Below, piece by piece: positions 8,845 through 16,880 of a stretch of 41,203 bases of DNA. Source of the stretch: an uncultured Chloroflexota bacterium. Lineage in GTDB: Bacteria > Chloroflexota > UBA11872 > UBA12225. Both the position numbers and the translations under genes were made by a program. Location of the stretch: NCBI GenBank assembly GCA_902805635.1, contig CADCTC010000201.1, positions 1 through 41,203 of the forward strand, read 5' to 3'. The notes below the pieces were generated by a model. The model had not been told where the DNA came from. It saw only the letters and a program-made list of their open reading frames with translations, and did no database searches. Position 1 is the stretch's first letter. Each line of letters starts with the position of its first letter.

Positions 8845-8850
8845 TATCCT
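8845..8850 (+). promoter_or_regulatory. -10 element of leaderless promoter (TATCCT)
   Basis: TATCCT is followed by exactly 6 bases and then the GTG at 8857, with no Shine-Dalgarno-like purine run between. Transcription would start at or next to the GTG. The same spacing recurs before five other genes in this window. Confidence 0.6.
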
Positions 8851-8856
8851 GCTGGC

Positions 8857-10884
8857 GTGGCACGCGCTCCCGGGCTCTCGCCCGCCTCCATCACTACCGG
8901 CCTCGCCTTCTTGCGGACACTAGGACGCGAAACGGTACGCATCTTCGCCAGCACGCCGCGCGTGCTGGCCATGGTGTGGCAGGCCAGTCCGGGCCGCGTG
9001 GCATGGCTGGCTGTGTTGACCGTCGCGCAGGGCCTGCTGCCCACGGCCACCGTCTGGGTCTCAAAGTTGGTAGTAGACGCGGTCGTCGCCGCCGTGAACG
9101 CGGGCGGCGACCCTGCAACCGTCGATGTCGTGGTCCGGCTGGTGCTGATCCAATTTGCGCTCGGCGCCGCCGGGATTGGCCTGGGACACGCGACGTCCAT
9201 CCTCCAGCAGCGCCTCACGGATGTCGTCGGCCACCGGCTGAACGTTCAGGTGCTGGCGCGCGCCAACGCGCTCGACCTGGCGCACTTCGAGACCCCGGAG
9301 TTCTATGACCGCTTGCGCAATGCCCAGCGGCTCGGCTCGCAGCCGGTGCAGCTGGTGACCGGCGGTCTGCTGCAGCTGGCGCGCAACACAATTGTGCTCG
9401 TCTCTATGGTGGCGCTGCTGGCGCGCTTCCACCCGCTGCTGCCGGTCGCCATCGTCATCGCGTCACTGCCGCATCTTCTGGCGCAGATGTACTACGGCCG
9501 CTTCGGCTGGCGGCTAATGCACCGCCAGGCGCCGCTGTGGCGCCGGCAGAACTACCTCTCCGGGATCATGACGGGCGACGCCCATGCCAAGGAGATCCGC
9601 ATCTTCGGCCTGGGTGACCACCTATTAGGGCAGTACGTGGAGACCGCGCAGGAGGTGATCCGTCAGGACTGGGACTTCCGTAGTCGCCGCCGGCGCTCGA
9701 CGTCGCTGCTCAACTTGCTCTCGACCGGGGTCACGTCACTGGCGTACCTCTACGCCGCACTCCAGGCCGCGCTCGGGCGCATCGGGCTGGGGGACCTCAC
9801 CCTCTACAGCGGCGCTGTCCGGCAGGCGCAGGGCACGCTAGAGCAGCTTCTGAACGGCGTCACCTCGATCTACGAAACTAACCTCCAGGTGGACGATCTC
9901 TTTGCATTCCTGGACTTCCAACCCGCGGTTGTGTCCGGTGCGCGACTCTTGCCGGTCCCGCGCCCGCTGCGCCACGGGATCGAATTCCGGGATGTCTCGT
10001 TCACCTACCCACTCTCCTCGGTTGCTCCGACTGCGGAGAACGGCCGTCCTGGCAGGCCGCCCGGCGGCCCAGGCTGGCCAGGTGGCGGTCGCCGGGAGCG
10101 CGATGGCGGCACGTCCGGTGCTGGGAGCCGTCCACAGGGCGCGCGCGAGGTACTCAAGGGGGTCAGCTTTCTGCTGCCCGCAGGGAAGACTGTCGCCATC
10201 GTGGGCGCAAATGGCGCCGGGAAGACGACGCTGGTCAAACTGCTTGCGCGTCTCTACGACCCCAGGGCAGGCGAGATCCTGCTGGATGGCGTGAACCTGC
10301 GCGACCTGGACTTGGACGACCTGCGCCGCCAAGTGGCGGTGGTGTTCCAGGACTACGCTCGTTTCCAGCTGCCGGCGCGCGACAATGTCGGCTTCGGTCA
10401 GGTGAGCCAACTCGCCGATCTAGATCGCATCACACGCGCGGCCGCCCAGGGTGGCGCCGCCCCGGCGATCGAGCGTCTGCCGGAAGGGTACGAGACCACG
10501 CTGGGGCGCATGTTCTCTGGAGGCGTGGAGCTGTCGGGTGGCGAGTGGCAGAAGGTTGCCTTGTCTCGCGCGTTCATGCGCACGCCAGAAGACGTGCTGG
10601 GAGATGGTGGCGCCGCGGACGCGGCGCAGATCCTGGTGTTGGACGAGCCTACGGCTGCGCTCGATGCGCAGGCCGAGTACGAGGTCTACGAGCGGTTCAG
10701 GGAGCTCACCCGCGGCAAGACCACGCTGCTGATCAGCCATCGCTTTTCCACCGTGCGCATGGCCGACCTCATCGTGGTCATGGAGCACGGCCGTGTCGCC
10801 GAACAGGGCAGCCACGCCGACCTGATCACCGCGGGCGGCATCTACGCGCGTCTGTACGAGATGCAGGCGGGCCGCTACCGCTGA
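8857..10884 (+). CDS. ABC exporter, fused permease and ATPase (ABCB-type)
   Basis: The 675-residue half-transporter has an N-terminal six-helix membrane domain (about residues 20-330) and a C-terminal ATPase. The ATPase has Walker A GANGAGKTT (450-458, Lys456), the signature LSGGEWQKVALSRAF, Walker B ILVLDEPTAALD (Asp596, Glu597) and the H-loop LLISHRFSTVRMAD. It would act as a dimer exporting a lipid, peptide or drug. The GTG at 8857 is preferred because a TATCCT box lies 6 bases upstream. A TTG at 8776 would add 27 residues. Two oddities are seen. A Gly/Pro/Arg-rich insert of about 45 residues separates the SFTYP strand from the next strand (VLKGVSF). A short insert EDVLGDGGAADAA lies between the signature helix and Walker B. 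The gene diverges from the dehydrogenase at 8776. Confidence 0.9.
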   Translation: MARAPGLSPASITTGLAFLRTLGRETVRIFASTPRVLAMVWQASPGRVAWLAVLTVAQGLLPTATVWVSKLVVDAVVAAVNAGGDPATVDVVVRLVLIQFALGAAGIGLGHATSILQQRLTDVVGHRLNVQVLARANALDLAHFETPEFYDRLRNAQRLGSQPVQLVTGGLLQLARNTIVLVSMVALLARFHPLLPVAIVIASLPHLLAQMYYGRFGWRLMHRQAPLWRRQNYLSGIMTGDAHAKEIRIFGLGDHLLGQYVETAQEVIRQDWDFRSRRRRSTSLLNLLSTGVTSLAYLYAALQAALGRIGLGDLTLYSGAVRQAQGTLEQLLNGVTSIYETNLQVDDLFAFLDFQPAVVSGARLLPVPRPLRHGIEFRDVSFTYPLSSVAPTAENGRPGRPPGGPGWPGGGRRERDGGTSGAGSRPQGAREVLKGVSFLLPAGKTVAIVGANGAGKTTLVKLLARLYDPRAGEILLDGVNLRDLDLDDLRRQVAVVFQDYARFQLPARDNVGFGQVSQLADLDRITRAAAQGGAAPAIERLPEGYETTLGRMFSGGVELSGGEWQKVALSRAFMRTPEDVLGDGGAADAAQILVLDEPTAALDAQAEYEVYERFRELTRGKTTLLISHRFSTVRMADLIVVMEHGRVAEQGSHADLITAGGIYARLYEMQAGRYR

Positions 10885-10904
10885 TGCCGTAATCCGGGAG
10901 AGAC

Positions 10905-10910
10905 TACACT
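10905..10910 (+). promoter_or_regulatory. -10 element of leaderless promoter (TACACT)
   Basis: TACACT, 6 bases (CCGGCC), then GTG 10917. There is no ribosome-binding sequence in between. The arrangement matches the box before 8857. Confidence 0.6.
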
Positions 10911-10916
10911 CCGGCC

Positions 10917-11558
10917 GTGGACACACCGCATGCTGCCAGTTCCCCACGGATCGAAGCCGGCATTTTCGACGTGGGTGGCGTGCTGATCTCCAACGAGATG
11001 GCGCACGTGTGGCGCGACGTGCTGGAGACGCTCCAACTGGAGGAAGGCGTGTGGAAGCCGGCCTGGCGCGAGCTGGGCCCGCTGCTGGGCAACGGCCAAC
11101 TGGAAGAGGACGAACTCTGGCGCCGGCTGTTGGAGCGCACCGCGGCCCGCGGCGCGTTACCCGTCGAATCGCTCTTCCTGCGCGAGTACGGGCGGCGCTG
11201 GCGGGCGCACCAGGAGGTGTTGGACCTGGTTTCTCGTCTGAAGACGGCGGGCCTGCGTACCGCGATCCTGTCCAACACCATCGCCTCCCACGTCACGCAC
11301 AACCGTGAACGCGGCCTGTACGCGCCGTTCGACGTACTCGTCTTTTCCAACGAAGTAGGCGTCAGCAAGCCTGACCCGGCCATCTTCCGCCATTGCTTGA
11401 GGCTGATTGGCCTGGAGGACCGCCCTCAGGCGGCGTTCTTCGTGGACGACATGGAGGAGAACGTAGCGGCCGCGCGGACACTGGGACTACATGCCATCCA
11501 CTTCACGTCTCCCGAGCAGCTCGTTGTGGACGTCCGCCAACTGGGGATAGACGTCTAG
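10917..11558 (+). CDS. HAD-superfamily hydrolase (subfamily IA-like)
   Basis: This 213-residue protein has the HAD motifs in order. Motif I is IFDVGGVLIS with nucleophile Asp18; the second acid of the usual DxD is Gly20, as in the DxG variants of the YihX/Acad10 branch. Motif II is AILSNTIAS. The motif III lysine lies in EVGVSKPDPAIF, and motif IV is FFVDDMEENV. A helical cap sits between motifs I and II. Such enzymes are phosphatases or phosphoglucomutase-like hydrolases of small phosphorylated metabolites in the cytoplasm; the substrate cannot be predicted. The GTG start is supported by the TACACT box 6 bases upstream. The stop codon overlaps the stop of the convergent MFS gene within a shared CTAG. 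Confidence 0.87.
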   Translation: MDTPHAASSPRIEAGIFDVGGVLISNEMAHVWRDVLETLQLEEGVWKPAWRELGPLLGNGQLEEDELWRRLLERTAARGALPVESLFLREYGRRWRAHQEVLDLVSRLKTAGLRTAILSNTIASHVTHNRERGLYAPFDVLVFSNEVGVSKPDPAIFRHCLRLIGLEDRPQAAFFVDDMEENVAAARTLGLHAIHFTSPEQLVVDVRQLGIDV

Positions 11559-12859
11559 CGCCGGCTCGATGACGTCGTCGAAATCGCCTGGTCGTCTGAG
11601 TCGCTACGCTGCGCCGGATCCGCGGGAAGCGCCGCCGCGGCGGCCAGCACACCGAGGACGGCGAGCAGCCAAAACGCCGGCTCGTACGCGGCGAGCAGGT
11701 CGTGTCCTGCGCCTACGGCGAATGGCGCCAGCGCGCTGGTGAACGTCACCAGCAGCGAGAGCGCGCCGTTCACCGCGCCGTAGCGGCCAGACCCGTACTG
11801 CACTGCCACCAGGTTGGCGCGCGCAAGCGTGGCCGCCCCGCGGCTGATCCCGAACAACAGCACGAAGAGGTACAGCGCCGCCGGGCCGGCGGCGCGGGCG
11901 GCCAGCAGCGCGAGCAGCGCCAGCGGCTGCGCCGCCAGGATCGCCGCGGTCAGCCAGCGCCGCGGCACGCGGCCATCCAGCGGCGCAAAGGCGATACGGC
12001 CGAGCAGCTGCGCGATGCCGATTGACCCGACGATCGCAGCTGCCAGCGTTGGCGTGTACTCCCGCTCCCCCAGGTATGGCACCAGGTGTACGCTCACCCC
12101 AGCCGACACAACCGAGTAGAGGCAAAACGCCACCGCGAGCCACTGGAAGGGCTGATGGCCCGCCAGCTGCCGTAATGACCCCGCCACGGCCGAGGCGCCT
12201 GCGTGCTGTGGCGCGTGACCCGTGGTCGCGCCCCTTGGGAGGGTGTCCGCTCCGTCAACCGCTAGGCCAAGGTCCCCCGGCCGGCGGCGCAGCAGCAGGG
12301 CGTGCGCCGGAACGGTTGCCACTGCCAGGATGGCCGCGAGCGAGACTAACGCGCCGCGCCACCCCTGGTACTCCACCAGCCAGGCTGCGAGGGGCAGAAA
12401 AATAGTGCTCGCCAGCCCCGCCATCAGCGTCACGACCATCAGGGCACGTGCGCGATAGCGCTCGAACCACGCGGCGAGCACCGCGAACGCCGGGTCGTAG
12501 AGCGTTGCCGCCATCGCCGCCCCAATCCCGGCCATGACCATGTAGAAGACCCACAGCTGGTCCACCGCGGCCCAGGCCAGGACGAGCAACACGCCGGCCA
12601 CCGAGCCCGCGGTCATGAGCGCTCGCGCGCCGTGGCGGTCGATCCACTGTCCCGCCGGCACCGCCGACACGCCCGATACCAGCAACGCCAGCGTGAAGGC
12701 GCCGCTCAGCTGCGCCCGGCTCCAACCGAGCTCGGCCTCCATGGGCTGGACGAAGACGCTGAACGCGTAGAACAGGATGCCCCACGAGACCGTTTCGGTC
12801 ACGCCGAGGGCCGTGGCGATGACCCAACCGTAGTAAATCCGCCGTTTCGAGCCAAACAC
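11555..12859 (-). CDS. MFS transporter (monocarboxylate/oxalate-formate-like)
   Basis: About 434 residues with twelve hydrophobic segments and the N-terminal IYYGWVIATALGVTETVSWG block, which is typical of the MFS branch with oxalate/formate antiporter- and monocarboxylate-like carriers. The loop between helices 2 and 3 has GQWIDRHGARALM, a form of the MFS signature GxxxDrxGxR. The chosen start is GTG 12859, because GATAGT lies 4 bases upstream and the protein then begins VFGSKRRIYYGW. The frame is open to an ATG at 12916, whose extra residues (Arg-rich) look non-coding. The substrate is unknown; a small organic acid is plausible. The 3' end overlaps the HAD gene by 4 bases. Confidence 0.85.
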   Translation of the reverse strand: MFGSKRRIYYGWVIATALGVTETVSWGILFYAFSVFVQPMEAELGWSRAQLSGAFTLALLVSGVSAVPAGQWIDRHGARALMTAGSVAGVLLVLAWAAVDQLWVFYMVMAGIGAAMAATLYDPAFAVLAAWFERYRARALMVVTLMAGLASTIFLPLAAWLVEYQGWRGALVSLAAILAVATVPAHALLLRRRPGDLGLAVDGADTLPRGATTGHAPQHAGASAVAGSLRQLAGHQPFQWLAVAFCLYSVVSAGVSVHLVPYLGEREYTPTLAAAIVGSIGIAQLLGRIAFAPLDGRVPRRWLTAAILAAQPLALLALLAARAAGPAALYLFVLLFGISRGAATLARANLVAVQYGSGRYGAVNGALSLLVTFTSALAPFAVGAGHDLLAAYEPAFWLLAVLGVLAAAAALPADPAQRSDSDDQAISTTSSSRR

Positions 12860-12863
12860 TGGT

Positions 12864-12869
12864 ACTATC
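12864..12869 (-). promoter_or_regulatory. Possible -10 element (GATAGT) for MFS gene
   Basis: On the minus strand GATAGT is followed by ACCA and then GTG 12859. The 4-base spacing is shorter than in the other leaderless cases, so this is a weaker call. Confidence 0.35.
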
Positions 12870-13117
12870 GGGCGGTTCCTTCGTGGCCGCGCGTGCCGCA
12901 GGGCACAGTCTCTCACACGTCCTCTGCGCCACCGATGGTGGCGTAGGCGACATTTAGAGGAAGGACGCTGGTTTCACTTACCTACCGGTCGCCAACTCGG
13001 CGTGAGCCGGCCTACACGCGGAGCACCGCCGCTCTTACGCAGGATTTCCGCGGTGCGCTTCCAGCGCTTCCGGCGGCTTGGCAAGCGCCGGCACGACGCC
13101 GGCGTGGCCGCGCCAGT

Positions 13118-14509
13118 GTGTCCGCGGGCGCGCTGCCACTGATGATCCTGGGGCTGGCCACGCTAGCGCTGACCGCGCCGCTGCGTGGCTCCTTGACGAG
13201 CCGTTTGCGCGCCGTGGCTGCGCTGCTAGTGGGCTGCACGCTCGGCTTGGTCGTTGCTGGAAGCGGAACGGTTTTCGCGCTGGCGGCGCTGTCCGAACAC
13301 GGCGTGCACTATCCCGGCGAGCGGCGCGTGCACGCGCTGGCCGACCGCATCCCGCAGCCGTGGAAGGCGTCCAAGCCGGTCCACGTCCCGCTCCCTACCG
13401 TGAGCTCACCCGAGGCTGTGGGGCCTGCCAATGCGCCGGCGGGTGCAGCGTCCGGCGGCACAACCGCCGGCGCTGCTGCCGTCGCCACGGCGCCTGTCAC
13501 AGGGGTCGCTGCCGGCGCCGCGCCTGCCGCTGCCCAGGCGGCGGTCCCTGCGCCGTCGCCGGCGCAGGTGGCGGCGCCGGCGACGTCGGCCAAGATCAAC
13601 GGCGTCAAGCACATGTGGCAGAACTGGAACAACTGCGGCCCGGCCACCATCACGATGGCTGCGAGCGTGTTCGGCAAGGCGCAGTCGCAGGCTCAAGCCG
13701 CCGCCTTTCTCAAGCCGAACGCGAACGACAAGAACGTCAGCCCGCACGAGCTGGTCGCCTACGCCCGGTCACTGGGCCTGGAGTCAGATGTGCGCTCCGG
13801 CGGCACGTTGGATCGCCTGAGGACGTTGCTCGCCAACGGCATCCCGGTGGTGGCCGAGATCTGGTACGCCCCGGAGCCCGACGACTGGATGGGCCACTAC
13901 CGTCTGCTGGTGGGCTACGACGACGCCACTCAGAAGATCACCTTCTTCGACAGCTTCCTGCCGCCGGGTCAAAACGTGCAGATCTCCTACGCTCGCTTTG
14001 ATTACGAGTGGCGGGTGTTCAACCGCACCTATCTCCCGGTCTACCAGCCCGACCAGGCCGCCAAAGTAGCTGCCATCCTGGGACAGGACCGCGACGAGCG
14101 CGCCATGTACGAACGCGCGCTGGCCGTGGCGCAGTCGGAGGTCCAGGTGCAGGCGAACGATGCCTTCGCGTGGTTCAACACCGGCACCAACCTGGCCGGC
14201 CTGGGCCGCCAGTCAGAGGCGGTCGCGGCGTTCGACAAGGCGCGCTCGCTCAAGCTGCCATTCCGCATGCTCTGGTACCAGTTCGCCGCGTTCGACGCGT
14301 ACCTGGCCGAAGGCCGCTACGCCGACGTCATCGCGCTGGCCGATGCCAACCTGCAGCACACCAAGGACCTGGAAGAGTCCTACTACTACAAGGGTCGCGC
14401 CCTGCAGGCCCAGGGGCAGAAGGCAGCCGCGCGAGCCGCATACCAGGCTGCGCTCAAGGCTAACCCCAAGCACGTCCCGTCACAGCACGGACTGGCGTCG
14501 CTAGACTGA
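13118..14509 (+). CDS. Membrane-anchored C39-like cysteine peptidase with C-terminal TPRs
   Basis: The 463-residue protein begins with two hydrophobic segments (about residues 5-22 and 32-58). A Pro/Ala-rich linker follows (about 95-155), then a papain-like C39-type domain, then tetratricopeptide-like helices (about 315-460). The peptidase core shows WNNCGPATITMAASVFG with Cys173, GHYRLLVGYDD with His260, and an Asp at 278 (FFDSFLP), the usual Cys-His-Asp triad. C39-like domains in this setting are often extracytoplasmic proteases or binding domains rather than bacteriocin processors, and no bacteriocin or ABC partner is adjacent. The helix repeats contain typical TPR spacing (AWFNTGTNLAGLGRQSEAVAAFDKA). 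The GTG start is the first in frame but not well supported by a ribosome site. The 3' end overlaps the convergent M20 gene by 9 bases. Confidence 0.8.
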   Translation: MSAGALPLMILGLATLALTAPLRGSLTSRLRAVAALLVGCTLGLVVAGSGTVFALAALSEHGVHYPGERRVHALADRIPQPWKASKPVHVPLPTVSSPEAVGPANAPAGAASGGTTAGAAAVATAPVTGVAAGAAPAAAQAAVPAPSPAQVAAPATSAKINGVKHMWQNWNNCGPATITMAASVFGKAQSQAQAAAFLKPNANDKNVSPHELVAYARSLGLESDVRSGGTLDRLRTLLANGIPVVAEIWYAPEPDDWMGHYRLLVGYDDATQKITFFDSFLPPGQNVQISYARFDYEWRVFNRTYLPVYQPDQAAKVAAILGQDRDERAMYERALAVAQSEVQVQANDAFAWFNTGTNLAGLGRQSEAVAAFDKARSLKLPFRMLWYQFAAFDAYLAEGRYADVIALADANLQHTKDLEESYYYKGRALQAQGQKAAARAAYQAALKANPKHVPSQHGLASLD

Positions 14510-15838
14510 GGCGCCGTCGAACACGAGAGTCTGGTTTATCTGCCGCTGAAGCGTCAGGTATTCGTCCTTGCTGAAGCGTGGCTTCGCCTCCGCCAGGACG
14601 TGTTGCGACGCACCGCCAGCCAGTAGGTCCAGCACCGTCATGGCCATGGCCTTGGCAGGGTTGAGGATCGCCAGCACAGGGTCTTCGATGCGGTAGTCGG
14701 CGCCATGGCCCATGCCGGCCGCGCCACCGGCGTAGGGGTGGATGGAGGGGATGACGTGCGTTACGTCGCCCATGTCGGTTGAGCCGGTGCGGTGTCCCAC
14801 CGACTTCACGTTGTCCGCCCCAACCACGGTGCGTGCGTTCTCCAAAAACACCTGTCCCAGCGTCGCGTCGTTGCGCAGCGGCAGGTATCCAGGGATGGTC
14901 TGGATGCTCACCTGAGCGCCGATCGCCAGTGCTCCGGCCTTGAGGGCACGATCGACCTTCACGTTGGCGTCCTGGATCGCCTCCACGGTGCGTCCACGGA
15001 CGAATGTCTCCATCCGGACGTCCGCCGGCACCACGTTCACGATCTCCCCGCCCTTGGTGATGATGGGATGCACACGGATGGTGTCCTGGTCGCGGAACGT
15101 CTCGCGCTGGGCGTGGATCGCCTGCAACGCCAGCATGGCCGCGTTGAGCGCGTTCACTCCGCGGTGTGGAGATCCACCCGCGTGTGCCGCCTTGCCGGTA
15201 TAGCGGATCAGCTTCACGACGCAGCCGTTGTTGCTCTCCGCCATGCCGATAGCGCCGTCCACTGTGCCGGTGGACGAGTGCGTCATCATCGCCAGCTGCA
15301 CGTCGTCGAACTCGCCCAGCCGAATCAGCTCCGGCTTGCCGCCCAGGAACTCGATCTTGCCCTGCTTCGCGAGCTCGGCGCGATACTCGACCTCCACGTA
15401 CTCTTCAGCCGGCACCGCGAAGAACACGACGTCTCCGGCCAACTGCGCCGCCGCGCCCGCGTCCACGAAACCGGCGGCGACCCCCAGCATCATGGCGATC
15501 TGCGCGTTGTGTCCGCAAGCGTGCGCTGCCCCCGTGACCGGATCGGCGAACGGATGATCTCCGACCGCCAGCGAGTCGAGCTCGCCAAGCACCGCCACAC
15601 TCGGCCCGGCGGTCGCGCCCTGCAGCCGTGCCTTAACGCCGGTGATCGCCAAACCGTCGCGGTGCGGCAGTCCGAGCCGCTCGAAGAAGTCGGAGACGAT
15701 CCCCGCGGTGCGGAACTCTTTGAAGCCGAGCTCCGGGTGCCGGTAGATGTCGTCGGCGATGCGGATCAGCTCGTCCGCCCGCCGGTCAATTGCGGCGCAT
15801 ACCGCCGCTTTGAGTGTTCGAGTGTTCTCGGTTTCCAT
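14501..15838 (-). CDS. M20 family metallo-amidohydrolase (AbgB-like)
   Basis: The 445-residue enzyme matches the M20D amidohydrolase group that includes the aminobenzoyl-glutamate utilisation protein AbgB. Metal-site motifs are seen in order: a VLGELDSLAVG loop, AHACGHNAQIAMMLG with the bridging-site His residues, the catalytic PAEEYVEVEY pair of glutamates, and a His in MMTHSSTGTVDGA. The dimerisation lid follows (HAGGSPHRGVNALNA). Near the C-terminus, VGHRTGSTDMGDVTHVIPSIHPY supplies the last ligand region. The likely reaction is hydrolysis of an N-acyl or p-aminobenzoyl amide bond in the cytoplasm. It starts at ATG 15838, 5 bases after the stop of the mannonate dehydratase gene, so the two are probably co-transcribed. 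There is no metabolic link that I can see between them. Confidence 0.9.
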   Translation of the reverse strand: METENTRTLKAAVCAAIDRRADELIRIADDIYRHPELGFKEFRTAGIVSDFFERLGLPHRDGLAITGVKARLQGATAGPSVAVLGELDSLAVGDHPFADPVTGAAHACGHNAQIAMMLGVAAGFVDAGAAAQLAGDVVFFAVPAEEYVEVEYRAELAKQGKIEFLGGKPELIRLGEFDDVQLAMMTHSSTGTVDGAIGMAESNNGCVVKLIRYTGKAAHAGGSPHRGVNALNAAMLALQAIHAQRETFRDQDTIRVHPIITKGGEIVNVVPADVRMETFVRGRTVEAIQDANVKVDRALKAGALAIGAQVSIQTIPGYLPLRNDATLGQVFLENARTVVGADNVKSVGHRTGSTDMGDVTHVIPSIHPYAGGAAGMGHGADYRIEDPVLAILNPAKAMAMTVLDLLAGGASQHVLAEAKPRFSKDEYLTLQRQINQTLVFDGASV

Positions 15839-15843
15839 TACGT

Positions 15844-16818
15844 CTACGTCGCCGCCTGGATTGCAGCGCGAGTGTAGCCGAGGCAGAATGCGAACTGGCG
15901 CTCACCCGTGGGATCCACATCCGAGCGCGGCACGTGGTCAGGGCAGAGCATGCCGTCGTAGCCCACTGCACGGTAGGCACGCGCCGCGGCGAGCATGTCC
16001 ACGTCACCGTTGTCCGGGTAGACCTCCACGAAGTCGGCGAACCCGCCCCGGATGTTTCGGAAGTGCACCATGAAGATCTTGCCCTGTGCGCCGAAGCGCT
16101 GGATCGCCTGAAGGACCTCCGCTGCGGGGTCCTGGCACATCTCCGCCACGGTGCCCTGGCAGAAGTTGAGGCCGTGGTAGGGACTGGGAGCGATGGCCAG
16201 GAACCGGTCCAGCGCCGCCACGCTGCTCAGCACGTGGGGCAGACCGCGCAACCCTTCCAGCGGCAGCGGGGCGTCCTGTGGATGACAGGCGAGCTTGACA
16301 CGCGCTGCGTCGGCCACCGGCACGATGCGCTCCAGGAATCGACGCACCACGTCCCACATCCGGTCGTGTGAGACCTCTCCCGCCTCGGTGAGCGTGCGCT
16401 CCTGCCAGTCCGCGTAGCGGAACTGCGAGTACCGCGCACCGCCACGTCCCGCGACATGTCCAGTGCGCGTCACACCCAGCGGTTGAATGCGGTACTTGAG
16501 GCACGGGATGCCTGCCTCTCCCGCCGCGCGCACGTTCTGCGCGATGCGCTCCAGAGTTCGATTGGCGGCAGGGTCGTCGGCGAGCAGCTGCAACCACACC
16601 CGCTCGACGTCGAGTCCAAGGACTTCCAGCCCCAAGTCGAGCTCCCGCCGGTAGCGCTCGCGCAGCGCTCGCAACTTTGTGGCGTTCCAGCTGCCGTCGT
16701 CACCCACAGCTCCCGAGGCAGGCGGCACGCGGTGCAGGGCCACCTGCTCCACTCCCAGCTGCGCCGCCAGCGCAAGCCGTGCGCCGGATGGGTCGGTGAG
16801 CTGCTCGCCGAGGTACAT
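15844..16818 (-). CDS. uxuA: Mannonate dehydratase (UxuA-type TIM barrel)
   Basis: The 324-residue TIM-barrel protein shows the UxuA metal-site landmarks: LACHPQDAPLP (His), GLNFCQGTVAEM (Cys), FMVHFRNIRGGF (His) and MLCPDHVPRSD (Asp-His). It also has the FVEVYPDNGDVDM block. UxuA converts D-mannonate to 2-keto-3-deoxy-D-gluconate in hexuronate breakdown, using a divalent metal. It is shorter than E. coli UxuA (394 residues), so some insert loops are missing and a related sugar-acid dehydratase or isomerase activity is possible. The start at ATG 16818 is chosen because the protein then begins MYLGEQLTDPSG and a TACCCT box lies 7 bases upstream. The longer frame to 17004 runs antisense through the next gene. 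Its product would be the substrate type expected for the DapA-family gene of the first operon. Confidence 0.82.
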   Translation of the reverse strand: MYLGEQLTDPSGARLALAAQLGVEQVALHRVPPASGAVGDDGSWNATKLRALRERYRRELDLGLEVLGLDVERVWLQLLADDPAANRTLERIAQNVRAAGEAGIPCLKYRIQPLGVTRTGHVAGRGGARYSQFRYADWQERTLTEAGEVSHDRMWDVVRRFLERIVPVADAARVKLACHPQDAPLPLEGLRGLPHVLSSVAALDRFLAIAPSPYHGLNFCQGTVAEMCQDPAAEVLQAIQRFGAQGKIFMVHFRNIRGGFADFVEVYPDNGDVDMLAAARAYRAVGYDGMLCPDHVPRSDVDPTGERQFAFCLGYTRAAIQAAT

Positions 16819-16825
16819 GGGCGCA

Positions 16826-16831
16826 AGGGTA
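16826..16831 (-). promoter_or_regulatory. -10 element of leaderless promoter (TACCCT)
   Basis: On the minus strand TACCCT is followed by 7 bases (TGCGCCC) and ATG 16818. It is divergent from the box at 16869-16874 within a 62-base intergenic region. Confidence 0.5.
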
Positions 16832-16868
16832 GTGGATGGCGCCAGGCTGGGCAGGCACCAGCGCGTGC

Positions 16869-16874
16869 TATCGT
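16869..16874 (+). promoter_or_regulatory. -10 element of leaderless promoter (TATCGT, extended TGC)
   Basis: TGCTATCGT, then CGCGCC (6 bases), then ATG 16881. No Shine-Dalgarno is present. Confidence 0.6.
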
Positions 16875-16880
16875 CGCGCC

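Noticed and set aside
13078..14001. Plus-strand frame of 307 codons overlapping the C39-like gene
   Set aside because: Arg/Gly-rich composition and no motif; the overlapping frame has peptidase and TPR motifs.
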